From contig CAXUBX010000015.1 of the NCBI GenBank assembly GCA_964249405.1, forward strand, positions 1 through 47,935: a DNA stretch of 47,935 nucleotides. The letters run 5' to 3'. The notes under the pieces are model-generated. The model was not told the DNA's origin. It saw only the letters and a list, made by a program, of their open reading frames with translations, and ran no database searches. The translations under genes and the position numbers were made by a program. Positions 1 to 8,010 of this stretch are shown in pieces (the stretch's first letter is position 1; every line of letters starts with the position of its first letter). This stretch comes from CAXTPV01 sp964249405 (GTDB lineage Bacteria; Pseudomonadota; Alphaproteobacteria; Acetobacterales; Acetobacteraceae).

Positions 1-737
1 CCGCCGTCGACCCTCAGCACCTGGCCGGTGATCCAGGACGCGCGATCGGAAGCGAGGAACAGCACGGCGTGCGCGATGTCATCCGCCGTGCCGAGGCGGC
101 GGAGCGCGATCCGTTCCACCATCTCGTGCTGCCCGGCTTCGCCGAGCGCTTCCCACTGCCGCTCCGTGCTCGGGTTGGACCGCACGAAGCCGGGCGCCAC
201 CGCATTGACGGTGATCCTCCAGGCGCCGAGCTCGTGCGCGAGCTGCCGGACCAGCCCGAGCTGACCCGCCTTGGCGCTCGCATAGGCCTGGATGCCGGTG
301 AGGCTCCAGTCGATGCCGGCGCCGCTCGAGATCATCACCATCGCGCCGCCGCCGCGCGCCTTCATCGCGGGCGTGACCGCACGGGCGGCGAGGAAGGCGC
401 CGGTCAGGTTCACGTCGGCGATCCGTCGCCAGTCGGAGAGCGCGACCTCCTCGACGGGGCGGCCGGTCTGTCCGGCAACGCCGCCGGCGCTGCAGACCAG
501 CCCGTCGAACGGCCCGAGCCGGCCGACCAGCCGGCCGACCGCGTCCTCGTCGGTCACGTCGAGCCTGTGCGCATCGCACCGGGGCCCCGCCTCGTCCCGG
601 GTCCGCGACAGACCGGCCTCGTCGATGTCGGACGCGGTCACGTGCGCGCCCTCCGCGGCGAGCGCGCGCGCGATCGCGCGCCCGATGCCGCCGGCAGCCC
701 CGGTCAACAGGAAGCGGCGTCCGGCGAATGCGTTCAA
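1..737 (-). CDS. SDR-family NAD(P)-dependent oxidoreductase (C-terminus cut by window edge)
   Basis: Classical short-chain dehydrogenase/reductase. Reading the minus strand from a TTG at 737 gives an unbroken frame to the left edge (245 codons), so only a few C-terminal residues are missing. Visible motifs are the Rossmann glycine motif TGAAGGIGRA at about residues 12-21, CSAGG in place of the usual NNAG, an ISSGAG catalytic-Ser strand, YASAK as the YxxxK catalytic pair, and an SDR-type tail (SWITGQVLRVDGG). The TTG overlaps the stop of the upstream creatininase gene as TTGA, so the two are probably translationally coupled. There is no in-frame ATG near the N-terminus that would keep the Rossmann motif. 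The substrate cannot be read from sequence; context suggests catabolism of the compound handled by this locus. Confidence 0.88.
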   Translation of the reverse strand, partial: MNAFAGRRFLLTGAAGGIGRAIARALAAEGAHVTASDIDEAGLSRTRDEAGPRCDAHRLDVTDEDAVGRLVGRLGPFDGLVCSAGGVAGQTGRPVEEVALSDWRRIADVNLTGAFLAARAVTPAMKARGGGAMVMISSGAGIDWSLTGIQAYASAKAGQLGLVRQLAHELGAWRITVNAVAPGFVRSNPSTERQWEALGEAGQHEMVERIALRRLGTADDIAHAVLFLASDRASWITGQVLRVDG

Positions 738-1438
738 TCGGCAAGACCTTCGATCAGGGAACGCGTCTCGTCGATCGCGGTCGACCAGATCGACAGCATC
801 TCCGCGTCGCGCCGTTGATAGAGCCCACCGAAATTGCCGTCGCCCAGGTCGTCGCGGAGCTGGCGCGGCCCCATCGAACGCATCCGCCCGATGTCGATCG
901 GCGGCTTCGCCTCGCCCGGCGCCTCGACCCCGGCGAGCCGCGTCCAGGGGAAGTTCTCCATCCAGGACGCATGCGAGGCGACCGGATCGACCGCCTGGAC
1001 CGCCTCCCAGGTCCGCTTCGCGTTCCACCAGTTGTGCAGCACGACCGTGCAATCGGGATGGTCCAGTTGCCACTCCGACGCGATCGCCTGCGCCGGCTGG
1101 TTGCCGCCATGTCCGTTGACCAGGAGGAACCGGCGGAAGCCCTGTCCGGCCAGGCTGTCGAGAATGTCGCGGAGCACGCGTGCGTAGGTTTCGACCCGCA
1201 GCGAGACGGTGCCGGGATAGGCGAGGAAGTAGGGGGTGATCCCGTAAGGCAGAACCGGGAACACCGGCACCCCGGACGGTTCCGCCGCCTCGACCGCGAC
1301 CCGTTCGGCGAGGATGGAGTCGGTGGCCAGGCTCAATCCGGCGTGCTGCTCGGTACAGCCGAGCGGGATCACCGCGCGGGTCTCGCCGCGCGCGAGGAGG
1401 GCGTCCACAAGCGACCAGTTCGCGGCGTCGATCTTCAT
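734..1438 (-). CDS. Creatininase-family amidohydrolase
   Basis: A 234-residue protein of the creatininase/creatinine amidohydrolase superfamily, metal-dependent enzymes that open cyclic or linear amides. The family also includes FAPy deformylase and the mycofactocin peptidase MftE. The N-terminal metal motif is LGCTEQHAG (E30, H32), followed by TDS (D40), VNGHGGN (H110) and an acidic MENF (E161); together these supply the five expected ligand positions. The ATG at 1438 overlaps the stop of the GntR gene (ATGA), and its own stop overlaps the SDR start (TTGA), so the three form a leftward operon. The true substrate is unknown: true creatininase is only one member of this diverse family. A cytoplasmic location is likely because no signal peptide is seen. 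Confidence 0.87.
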   Translation of the reverse strand: MKIDAANWSLVDALLARGETRAVIPLGCTEQHAGLSLATDSILAERVAVEAAEPSGVPVFPVLPYGITPYFLAYPGTVSLRVETYARVLRDILDSLAGQGFRRFLLVNGHGGNQPAQAIASEWQLDHPDCTVVLHNWWNAKRTWEAVQAVDPVASHASWMENFPWTRLAGVEAPGEAKPPIDIGRMRSMGPRQLRDDLGDGNFGGLYQRRDAEMLSIWSTAIDETRSLIEGLAD

Positions 1439-2475
1439 GATGCGCTTTCAAGGGCAAGGGTGGGGCGCCCGTCGTCGAGCATAGGGAGGAGCAGCCGGCG
1501 GGTGTCGGACGGATCGGGCGTGTAGCGGAATTCGAACGACGGCATCCCTTCCGGCAGCGCGAGGCCGAGATCGTCCGCGCCGGTGGCGAACACCACGATG
1601 TCGGCCCGCCGCACCGTCTCGGCGAGCCCGGGCGCGTCATGCATGACCACCGAGAGGGCGGAGACGTGCGGCGCGAAGCGCTGCACCTCCGCCTTCATCA
1701 CCGAGGCGAACTCCGGGTACACCGAGACCGCCACGACGCGTGCGCCCGGATCGAGCGCCGCCATTGCCTGGCGTGTCGCGGAGGACGGGATGAAGGTCAC
1801 CGCCGCCACCCGCTGTCTCGGCAGCAGCGCCATCACGTCCGCCCGGCGATGGGCGAAGGTGACGACGAGATCGGCCGCTTCGGCGCGGACCCGGGCCTTC
1901 TCGTCGTCGCGGATCGCCCGGATCGTCATGGGCTCGATCGAGACCGCGTCGTCCACGATGTCTGCCATCGCGACCCCGTAGGCGGCGGTGGTGGCGGCGA
2001 AATGGCCGACCAGGACGACGCGCGGCCGCTCCTTGCCCGGACGGTCCGCGAACCCGCCTCGGTCGCAGGTGCCCGCCCTGGCGGCGATCAGGCCGACGAG
2101 GTCGCTCGGCCTCAGGCCGAGCGCGCGACCCTGCGCGATCAGGCCGTCGATCGCCCGGTGCAGCGACACGTCGCGGACCGGCTGGAAGGCGGCCGGCGCG
2201 ATCGGGGCGACGAACGTTCCCGCGCCCGTTCGGCTGACGACCATCCCCGCCCGGCGGAGCTCCAGGTAGACCTGCGCCACGGTCATCGGCGCCACGCCGA
2301 GATGTTCGGCCAGCTCGCGCACCGAGGGCAGCCGTTCGCCGGGACGCAGCGTGCCGAGCCCGATACCGAACTCAATCAGGCCGCGAAGCTGCGCCCCGAG
2401 GGCGACGGGAAGCTCGCGGTCGATCGAGAAAGCCGACAGGTTCGCGTTCCGGATCGATCCCGAGTGTTCTTTCAT
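1435..2475 (-). CDS. GntR-family transcriptional regulator
   Basis: A 346-residue regulator. Residues about 20-90 form a GntR winged helix-turn-helix: LRPGERLPSVRELAEHLGV, then MTVAQVYLELRRAGMV, then a wing SRTGAGTFVA. The remaining roughly 250 residues form an alpha/beta domain with repeated strand-helix units. It resembles a ligand-binding Rossmann or periplasmic-binding-like domain and does not look like FCD, UTRA or an aminotransferase domain. The gene heads the leftward operon with creatininase and SDR genes and lies divergent to the peptide-transport operon, so it probably controls both arms through the 202-bp intergenic region. The effector is probably the imported compound or its product (inference). 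The ATG at 2475 fits the start of the DNA-binding domain. Confidence 0.88.
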   Translation of the reverse strand: MKEHSGSIRNANLSAFSIDRELPVALGAQLRGLIEFGIGLGTLRPGERLPSVRELAEHLGVAPMTVAQVYLELRRAGMVVSRTGAGTFVAPIAPAAFQPVRDVSLHRAIDGLIAQGRALGLRPSDLVGLIAARAGTCDRGGFADRPGKERPRVVLVGHFAATTAAYGVAMADIVDDAVSIEPMTIRAIRDDEKARVRAEAADLVVTFAHRRADVMALLPRQRVAAVTFIPSSATRQAMAALDPGARVVAVSVYPEFASVMKAEVQRFAPHVSALSVVMHDAPGLAETVRRADIVVFATGADDLGLALPEGMPSFEFRYTPDPSDTRRLLLPMLDDGRPTLALESAS

Positions 2476-2533
2476 CCCGGTACGATCCTAGTCGACCACG
2501 CCGGTCGGCGCCAGAAGCGGCCAGCGTCGGGCG

Positions 2534-2572
2534 ATTGCCCAAATACGAGGCTACATCGATGACATTGCCCAA
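2534..2572. repeat. Direct repeat ATTGCCCAA x2, candidate GntR operator
   Basis: The 9-mer ATTGCCCAA occurs at 2534-2542 and again at 2564-2572, a period of exactly 30 bp (close to three helical turns), inside the 202-bp spacer between the divergent GntR gene and ABC operon. Two same-face copies would suit a dimeric or tetrameric regulator. No second type of operator is obvious here. The assignment to the adjacent GntR protein is inference. Confidence 0.35.
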
Positions 2573-2605
2573 GGAAACAGCGCACTTGCGCATGCTGCTT
2601 GATGA

Positions 2606-2635
2606 TTGACCGATCGTAGGCGCGCTTCGTAGTGT
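2606..2635 (+). promoter_or_regulatory. Candidate sigma70-type promoter of the peptide-transport operon
   Basis: TTGACC (2606-2611) is followed after 18 bp by TAGTGT (2630-2635). The same TTGACC/18 bp/TAGTGA arrangement appears ahead of the efflux operon at 41221-41250. It lies about 40 bp upstream of the GGAAAGGAG ribosome site and GTG start of the binding-protein gene, and just downstream of the ATTGCCCAA repeats. Confidence 0.35.
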
Positions 2636-2677
2636 TCTGGCGTGCTATGACGCTTCTCTGCACGGGAAAGGAGCATC

Positions 2678-4255
2678 GTGACGGTCGGTCCCGCCCTCCT
2701 GCTCGCGTCCATCCTGCTGGCCGGCAGCGCCCTTGCCGCGGAACTGCCCATCCGGGGCGGCGTGCTGAGCTACGGTCGTCAGGCCGACAGCATGATGCCC
2801 GATCCGGTGTTCAACGATTCGAACACCGACATCTGGATCCTGACCGATCTCTACGACACGCTGCTCCTGCCCACCGCGGACGGGAGCGGCGTCGAGCCCG
2901 GGCTCGCGTCGTCCTGGACGATGAGCCCGGACGGGCTGTCGCTGGCCCTCGTGCTCCGGCATGGCGCCCGCTTCTCCGACGGACGCGAGATCACAACCGC
3001 AGATGTCAAGTGGTCGCTCGACCGCGCGCGTGATCCCCGGAACGGGATCTGGAACTTCCTGCTCGCCTCGGTGGCCGCCGTCGACATCGCTGATCGCGAC
3101 ACCGTCGTCCTGCGTCTCCGCCATCCGGATCCGGCCATCCTCGCGGCGCTGGCCGTGTTCAACAGCGCGATCATGCCGAAGGCGGAGTATCTCGCGGCCC
3201 CGGGCACGACGGATGCGGCGAAGGCGGTCGCGTTCTCCCGCCATCCCGTCACCTCGGGGCCCTTCGTGCTGCAATCCTGGGCGCGGGGCTCCACGATGCG
3301 CCTCGCGCGCAATCCGTTCTACTGGCAGGCCGGCGCCGACGGACGCCCGCTGCCCTATCTCGATGCCGTCCGTTTCGAGATCGTTCCAGACGACGCGACA
3401 CGCATCCTGAAGGTGCAGTCGGGCGAACTCGACGGCGCCGAGTTCATCCCGTTCGCCCGTGTCGCCGAGCTTCGGCACGACCGCGCGCTCCGCGTCCGAC
3501 TGTTTCCCTCGACGCGGACGGTGTTCGCGAACCTCAACGTGCGCGACCGTCTTCCGGACGGCTCGCCGAACCCGCTCCGATCCGCCGCGGTCCGCGAGGC
3601 CCTGAACGAGGCCGTCTACCGGCCCGGTCTGATCCGCATCGTGACGCATGGCCTCGGCACCACGTCCACGTCGTTCCTCTCCCATGCGACGCCGTTCCAC
3701 GTCGATCTGCCGGGAAGTGCCGCGTTCGACCTGGCCGACGCCCGCCGCAAGCTCCGCAACGCCGGCTACGGATCCGGCTTCCGGGCGACGATGCTGATCG
3801 TCGCCGGCAACGAGGACGAGATCGAGATCGGAACCTGCCTGCAGGAGATGTGGTCCGCGATCGGCGTCGATCTCCGCCTCCGGCAGGTCGATCTGGCGAC
3901 CAGCACGGAGCTCTACCGGACCGGCACCTTCATGACGATGCTGAGCACGTGGACCGACGACATCGCCGATCCGGACGAGGCGACGTCGTACGCGGTCTAT
4001 TCGCCGACGATCTCGGCCCTCCATTCCGGCTGGCACGACGCCGAAGCCGACCGCCTGTTCGTCGAGTCGGGTCGGGAGACCGACCGCGCCCGCCGCGCCG
4101 CCGACTATGCGCGCATCCAGGACCTCTACCGCGACGGACCGATGATCCCGCTCTTCGAGACGCCGTACGCGGTCGCCCTCCGGCGCACCGTGCACGGCTT
4201 CGTGCAGTTGCCGCTCGGCAACAACGTCTTCGAGCGGACCTGGCTCGGGCGATGA
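2678..4255 (+). CDS. ABC transporter substrate-binding protein, SBP_bac_5 (oligopeptide/dipeptide) family
   Basis: A 525-residue periplasmic binding protein of the DppA/OppA type. It starts at GTG 2678, with a strong AAAGGAG site at 2667-2673. Residues 1-21 form a signal peptide (hydrophobic LLLASILLAG, cleavage after SALAA or nearby) without a lipobox Cys. The N-terminal lobe shows the family pattern: VFNDSNTDIWILTDLYDTL, then LASSWTMSPDGLSLAL and FSDGREITTADVKWSL (SBP_bac_5 signature). The C-terminal lobe contains RATMLIV and LRLRQVDLATSTELYRTG. It overlaps the first permease gene (ATGA) and delivers ligand to the importer encoded downstream. Ligand type cannot be read; members bind peptides, opines, heme precursors or nickel chelates. 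The adjoining peptidases favour peptides. Confidence 0.93.
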   Translation: MTVGPALLLASILLAGSALAAELPIRGGVLSYGRQADSMMPDPVFNDSNTDIWILTDLYDTLLLPTADGSGVEPGLASSWTMSPDGLSLALVLRHGARFSDGREITTADVKWSLDRARDPRNGIWNFLLASVAAVDIADRDTVVLRLRHPDPAILAALAVFNSAIMPKAEYLAAPGTTDAAKAVAFSRHPVTSGPFVLQSWARGSTMRLARNPFYWQAGADGRPLPYLDAVRFEIVPDDATRILKVQSGELDGAEFIPFARVAELRHDRALRVRLFPSTRTVFANLNVRDRLPDGSPNPLRSAAVREALNEAVYRPGLIRIVTHGLGTTSTSFLSHATPFHVDLPGSAAFDLADARRKLRNAGYGSGFRATMLIVAGNEDEIEIGTCLQEMWSAIGVDLRLRQVDLATSTELYRTGTFMTMLSTWTDDIADPDEATSYAVYSPTISALHSGWHDAEADRLFVESGRETDRARRAADYARIQDLYRDGPMIPLFETPYAVALRRTVHGFVQLPLGNNVFERTWLGR

Positions 4256-5187
4256 GCGCGTCCCGCGTTCTCGCGCGCGTGCTGCAGGCGATCCCGACCC
4301 TGCTCGCGATCCTGGTGCTGACCTTCCTGCTCGTCCGCCTGCTGCCCGGCGATCCGGCGGGGGCGGTGATCGGCAGCCGCGTGACCGACGCCGAGGTCGC
4401 GCGCGAGAAGGCGCTGCTCGGGCTCGACCGGCCGCTCGCCGCCCAGTTCGAGACCTATGTCGCCGCCCTCGCGCGCGGCGATCTCGGCCGCTCGACCCGG
4501 CTCGGCGTGCCGGTCCGCGAGCTGGTCGCGGACCGTCTCCCGGTGACCCTCCTGCTGACAGCGATGGCGTCCGTGATCGCGATCGCCCTCGCGGTGCCTC
4601 TCGCGCTGGCGGCGGCACTCGCGCGCGACCGTACGCTCGATCTGGCGATCCGCGCGGCGTTCCAGCTCGGGCTGTCGACGCCGACCTTCTATCTCGGGCT
4701 CCTGCTGCTGACCGCGTTCGCAGCCCGGCTCCGCCTGTTCCCCGTCGGCGGCTACGGCGACGATCTCGGCCAGCACCTGGTGCACCTCCTGCTCCCGGCG
4801 ATCTCGCTCGCGCTCAGCTTCGCGGCCGTGCTGATGCGCAGCCTGCGCGCCTCGATCTCCGACGTCCTCGCCTCACCGCATGTCGAGTTCGCTCGGCTCA
4901 AGGGGCTGGCGCCGCGCGTGGTGATCCGGCGCCATGTCCTGCGCAACGCGGCGCTGTCGACCGTCGGCCTGTTCGGCCTGAATGCGGGAACGCTGCTCGG
5001 CGGCGCGGTGATCACCGAGACCGTGTTCGCGATCCCCGGCGTTGGACGGCTGATGGTCGACAGCGTGTTCGGGCGCGACTATCCCGTGATCGAGGCGCTC
5101 ACCCTGATCCTCGCGGCGCTGGTGGTCCTGACGCTCCTCGCGACCGACCTCGTCCAGGCGGCGCTCGATCCGAGGATCGATCATTGA
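4252..5187 (+). CDS. ABC transporter permease, DppB type
   Basis: A 311-residue inner-membrane permease. The ATG at 4252 overlaps the stop of the binding-protein gene (ATGA); an in-frame extension upstream exists but has no permease character. The N-terminal membrane helix TLLAILVLTFLLVRLLPGDP is typical of DppB/OppB, followed by a periplasmic stretch (LGLDRPLAAQFETYVAAL, then GDLGRST), about five more membrane spans, and the EAA-type cytoplasmic loop FARLKGLAPRVVIRRHVLRNA that contacts the ATPases. The C-terminus ITETVFAIPGVGRLMVDSV is a family hallmark. It pairs with the next permease. Confidence 0.94.
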   Translation: MSASRVLARVLQAIPTLLAILVLTFLLVRLLPGDPAGAVIGSRVTDAEVAREKALLGLDRPLAAQFETYVAALARGDLGRSTRLGVPVRELVADRLPVTLLLTAMASVIAIALAVPLALAAALARDRTLDLAIRAAFQLGLSTPTFYLGLLLLTAFAARLRLFPVGGYGDDLGQHLVHLLLPAISLALSFAAVLMRSLRASISDVLASPHVEFARLKGLAPRVVIRRHVLRNAALSTVGLFGLNAGTLLGGAVITETVFAIPGVGRLMVDSVFGRDYPVIEALTLILAALVVLTLLATDLVQAALDPRIDH

Positions 5188-6014
5188 GCGCGGTCGCGGC
5201 AGCGCGTGCGCGCGCATGGCCGGTTCCGTTTCTCGTCGGATTGGCCGTGCTCGCGATCAGCATGGTGCTGGCGGCCTGTCCCGGCCTGTTCGCGCCGATG
5301 AGCCCGCTCGATTTCGACTACGACCATCTCCTCGCGCCGCCGAGCGTGCTGCATCCGCTCGGCACCGACGAGTTCGGGCGCGACATGCTGTCCCGCATCA
5401 TCTGGGCCTACGCCGTCGACATGCAGATCGCGGTGTTCGCGACGGTGCCGGCGATGCTGGTCGGAAGCGCCGTGGGCGCGCTCGCCGGCTTCTTCGGCGG
5501 CTGGGGCGAGATCCTCCTCGTGCAGCTGGTCGGCGTCGTGGTCGCGTTCCCGTTCCTCGTGCTGATCATCGCGATCGTCACGGTGCTCGGCCCGGGACTG
5601 GTCGGGATGTACTGCGCGACGGCCCTGGTCGGATGGGTGTTCTACGCGCGCCTCACGCTCGCGGAGATGAAGGTCCAGCGCCGGCTCGACTACGCCGCCG
5701 CGGCGCGCGTGCTCGGCTATGGCCGGGCGCGGATCATCGTCCGCCACCTGCTGCCGAACGTCGTCACCTCCGTCGTCGTCTACTGGATGACCGACATGGC
5801 GCTCGCGATCCTGCTCGGTTCCAGCCTCGGATTTCTCGGCCTCGGCGCGCAGCCGCCGGTCGCCGAGTGGGGCGCGTTGATCGCCGGCGGGAAGAACTTC
5901 ATGACCACCGCCTGGTGGATGACGGTGTGTCCCGGCATCGCCATCGTGATCACCGGGCTCGGCTTCAGCCTGGCTGGCGACGGGCTCGGGACGCTGCTGG
6001 CGGTGCGGCGGTGA
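5184..6014 (+). CDS. ABC transporter permease, DppC type
   Basis: A 276-residue second permease of the importer. The TTG at 5184 overlaps the stop of the DppB-type gene (TTGA), which argues for this start. It has an N-terminal membrane helix (FLVGLAVLAISMVLAACPGL), then the DppC/OppC hallmark HPLGTDEFGRDMLSRI, a second helix cluster (VGALAGFFGGWGEI), and the EAA loop DYAAAARVLGYGRARIIVRH. The last third, LGSSLGFLGLGAQPPVAEWG, is also typical. It forms the heterodimeric channel with the upstream permease. Confidence 0.94.
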   Translation: MSAVAAARARAWPVPFLVGLAVLAISMVLAACPGLFAPMSPLDFDYDHLLAPPSVLHPLGTDEFGRDMLSRIIWAYAVDMQIAVFATVPAMLVGSAVGALAGFFGGWGEILLVQLVGVVVAFPFLVLIIAIVTVLGPGLVGMYCATALVGWVFYARLTLAEMKVQRRLDYAAAARVLGYGRARIIVRHLLPNVVTSVVVYWMTDMALAILLGSSLGFLGLGAQPPVAEWGALIAGGKNFMTTAWWMTVCPGIAIVITGLGFSLAGDGLGTLLAVRR

Positions 6015-6994
6015 CGGCGCTCCTCTCGCTCGACGAGGTCCGGGTCTCGTTCCCGAGGAGCGGGAGCGCGGCGATGGCGGTCGACGGCGTCAGCTTCGCG
6101 ATTGGGCGGGCCGAGATCCTCGGCATCGTCGGCGAGAGCGGGTCGGGCAAAAGCCAGCTGCTTCGCGCCATCATGCGCCTGCCGTCACGCGATGCCCGCG
6201 TCGAGGGCCGGGTGGTCTGGCGTGGCCGTGATCTTGGAGCGCTCGGCGAACCGGCGCTGCGTCGCCTGCGCGGGCGCGAGATCGCGCTGGTGACCCAGGA
6301 CGCCTCGACCTCGCTCAACGGCGTGATGACCGTCGGCGCGCAGATCGACGAGAGCCTCCGCGCGCACTCCTCGCTCCGGCGGGCGGCACGGCGGAGACGC
6401 GCGGTCGAGCTCCTGGAGCTGGTCGGCATCGCCGACGCACCCGCTCGCCTCGACGACCACCCGCACCGCTTCTCGGGCGGCATGCTGCAGCGGGTGATGA
6501 TCGCGATCGCGCTCGCCTCCGCCCCCGCGATGCTGCTGGCCGACGAGCCGACCACGGCGCTCGACGTCACCGTGCAGGAGGAGATCCTCGCACTCCTGCT
6601 GTCGCTCCGCGACCGGCTCGGGATGTCGATCATCCTTGTCACGCACGATCTCGGCGTGATCGCACGGGCCTGCGAGCGCGTCCTCGTCATGTATGCCGGG
6701 CGCGTCGTCGAGAGCGGCGCCGTCGTGTCGCTGTTCGCGGAACCGCGCCATCCGTACACGCGCGGGCTGCTCGGATCGGCGCCGGGAGCCGTCCCGCCGC
6801 GCACCCGGCTTCGCGCCATCGCCGGGCTCGCGCCCGCGATCGACGCCCGTCCGCCCGGCTGTGCCTTCCACCCGCGCTGTCCGGCGGCAAGGTCGTTCTG
6901 CGCCGAACAGAGCCCGGTCCTCGTGGAACGCGAGGCCGGCCGCGCCGCCGCCTGCCTTCGCGAGACCGAGATCTCGTCGGAACGCGTCACGTGA
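6011..6994 (+). CDS. ABC transporter ATP-binding protein, DppD type
   Basis: A 327-residue ATPase starting at GTG 6011, which overlaps the previous stop (GTGA). Walker A is GESGSGKS (residues 41-48), Q-loop VTQD, signature FSGGMLQR (154-161) and Walker B LLADEP (175-180), followed by TTALD and the H-loop THD. The C-terminal oligopeptide-transporter extension contains the Cys-rich GCAFHPRCPAA and a later Cys pair, as in DppD, where it may hold an Fe-S cluster. It works with the DppF-type subunit encoded next to power import. Confidence 0.95.
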   Translation: MTALLSLDEVRVSFPRSGSAAMAVDGVSFAIGRAEILGIVGESGSGKSQLLRAIMRLPSRDARVEGRVVWRGRDLGALGEPALRRLRGREIALVTQDASTSLNGVMTVGAQIDESLRAHSSLRRAARRRRAVELLELVGIADAPARLDDHPHRFSGGMLQRVMIAIALASAPAMLLADEPTTALDVTVQEEILALLLSLRDRLGMSIILVTHDLGVIARACERVLVMYAGRVVESGAVVSLFAEPRHPYTRGLLGSAPGAVPPRTRLRAIAGLAPAIDARPPGCAFHPRCPAARSFCAEQSPVLVEREAGRAAACLRETEISSERVT

Positions 6995-8001
6995 GCGCGG
7001 CCGGTATCCTGCGCGCCGAGCGCGTGACCAAGCGTTTCGACCGCAGGCGCGGCGGGCTCGACATGCTGCGGGCGCGTCGTCCGGCCGGGACCGTCGCGCT
7101 GTCTTCGGTCAGCCTGGCGGTCGACGCGGGCGAGGCGCTGAGCGTGGTCGGCGAGTCGGGTTCCGGCAAGTCGACGCTCGCCCGCTGTCTCACGGCTCTC
7201 CACGGTTGCGACGGCGGCCGCGTGCTGTTTCGCGGGCGCGACCTCGCGACGATGACCGGACCGGAACGGCGCGCCTTCCACCGAAGGGTGCAGCTCGTGT
7301 TCCAGAACCCGTTCGGGGCGATGAACCCGCGGATGAGCGTGCGCCAGGCCCTCGGCGAGGCGCTCCACGTGCACGCGATCTGTCCCGCGTCCGGGATCGA
7401 GGCGGAAATCCGATCCCTGCTCGAACGCGTGCGGCTGTCGGCGAGCGCTCTCGACCGTCGTCCGCACGAGTTCTCCGGCGGGCAGCTTCAGCGCGTGGCG
7501 CTCGCGCGAGCGCTCTCGGTGCGGCCGGAGATCATCGTCGCCGACGAGGTGGTCTCCGCTCTCGACGTTTCGGTGCAGGCGGACATCGTCAACCTTCTGC
7601 TCGCGCTGCAGGCCGAGCTCGGCGTCGCGATCCTGTTCATCGCGCACGACCTCCGACTGGTGCGGCACATCTCGCACCGGGTCGCCGTCATGTATCGCGG
7701 CACGCTCGTCGAGCTCGCCGGAAGCGAGGCGCTCTTCGCGAACCCGCTCCACCCCTACACGAGGCGGCTGGTCGCATCGGTGCCGACGCGGAAGCCCGGA
7801 GAGCGTTCGGCGGCCCCGGCGGCGCGACCGGAGCGCGGGACACCCGTTGCCGCCCCGGTGGCGCGCGGTTGCGTGTTCCGTCCGTCCTGCGTCCTGGCCG
7901 GACCGCGCTGCGCCGTCGAGGCGCCGGAATTGCGCCCGGCCGGGCGGGGCCGATCCGTCGCCTGCCATGCCGTCGCCGGAACGGCCGGCGCCGATCCGTG
8001 A
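6991..8001 (+). CDS. ABC transporter ATP-binding protein, DppF type
   Basis: A 336-residue second ATPase of the importer, with GTG 6991 overlapping the DppD-type stop (GTGA). Walker A GESGSGKS (54-61), QNPFGAMNPRMSV after the Q-loop as in DppF/OppF, signature FSGGQLQR (161-168), Walker B IIVADE (181-186) followed by VVSALD, and H-loop AHDL. The C-terminus again carries a Cys-containing tail (GCVFRPSC). The order binding protein-permease-permease-ATPase-ATPase makes a complete importer encoded in one transcript. Confidence 0.95.
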   Translation: MSAAGILRAERVTKRFDRRRGGLDMLRARRPAGTVALSSVSLAVDAGEALSVVGESGSGKSTLARCLTALHGCDGGRVLFRGRDLATMTGPERRAFHRRVQLVFQNPFGAMNPRMSVRQALGEALHVHAICPASGIEAEIRSLLERVRLSASALDRRPHEFSGGQLQRVALARALSVRPEIIVADEVVSALDVSVQADIVNLLLALQAELGVAILFIAHDLRLVRHISHRVAVMYRGTLVELAGSEALFANPLHPYTRRLVASVPTRKPGERSAAPAARPERGTPVAAPVARGCVFRPSCVLAGPRCAVEAPELRPAGRGRSVACHAVAGTAGADP

Positions 8002-8010
8002 GGACCCGTG

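Noticed and set aside
3850..4251. N-terminal extension of the DppB-type permease
   Set aside because: The extension overlaps the binding-protein gene and is Arg-rich; the ATGA overlap at 4252 gives a normal permease N-terminus.
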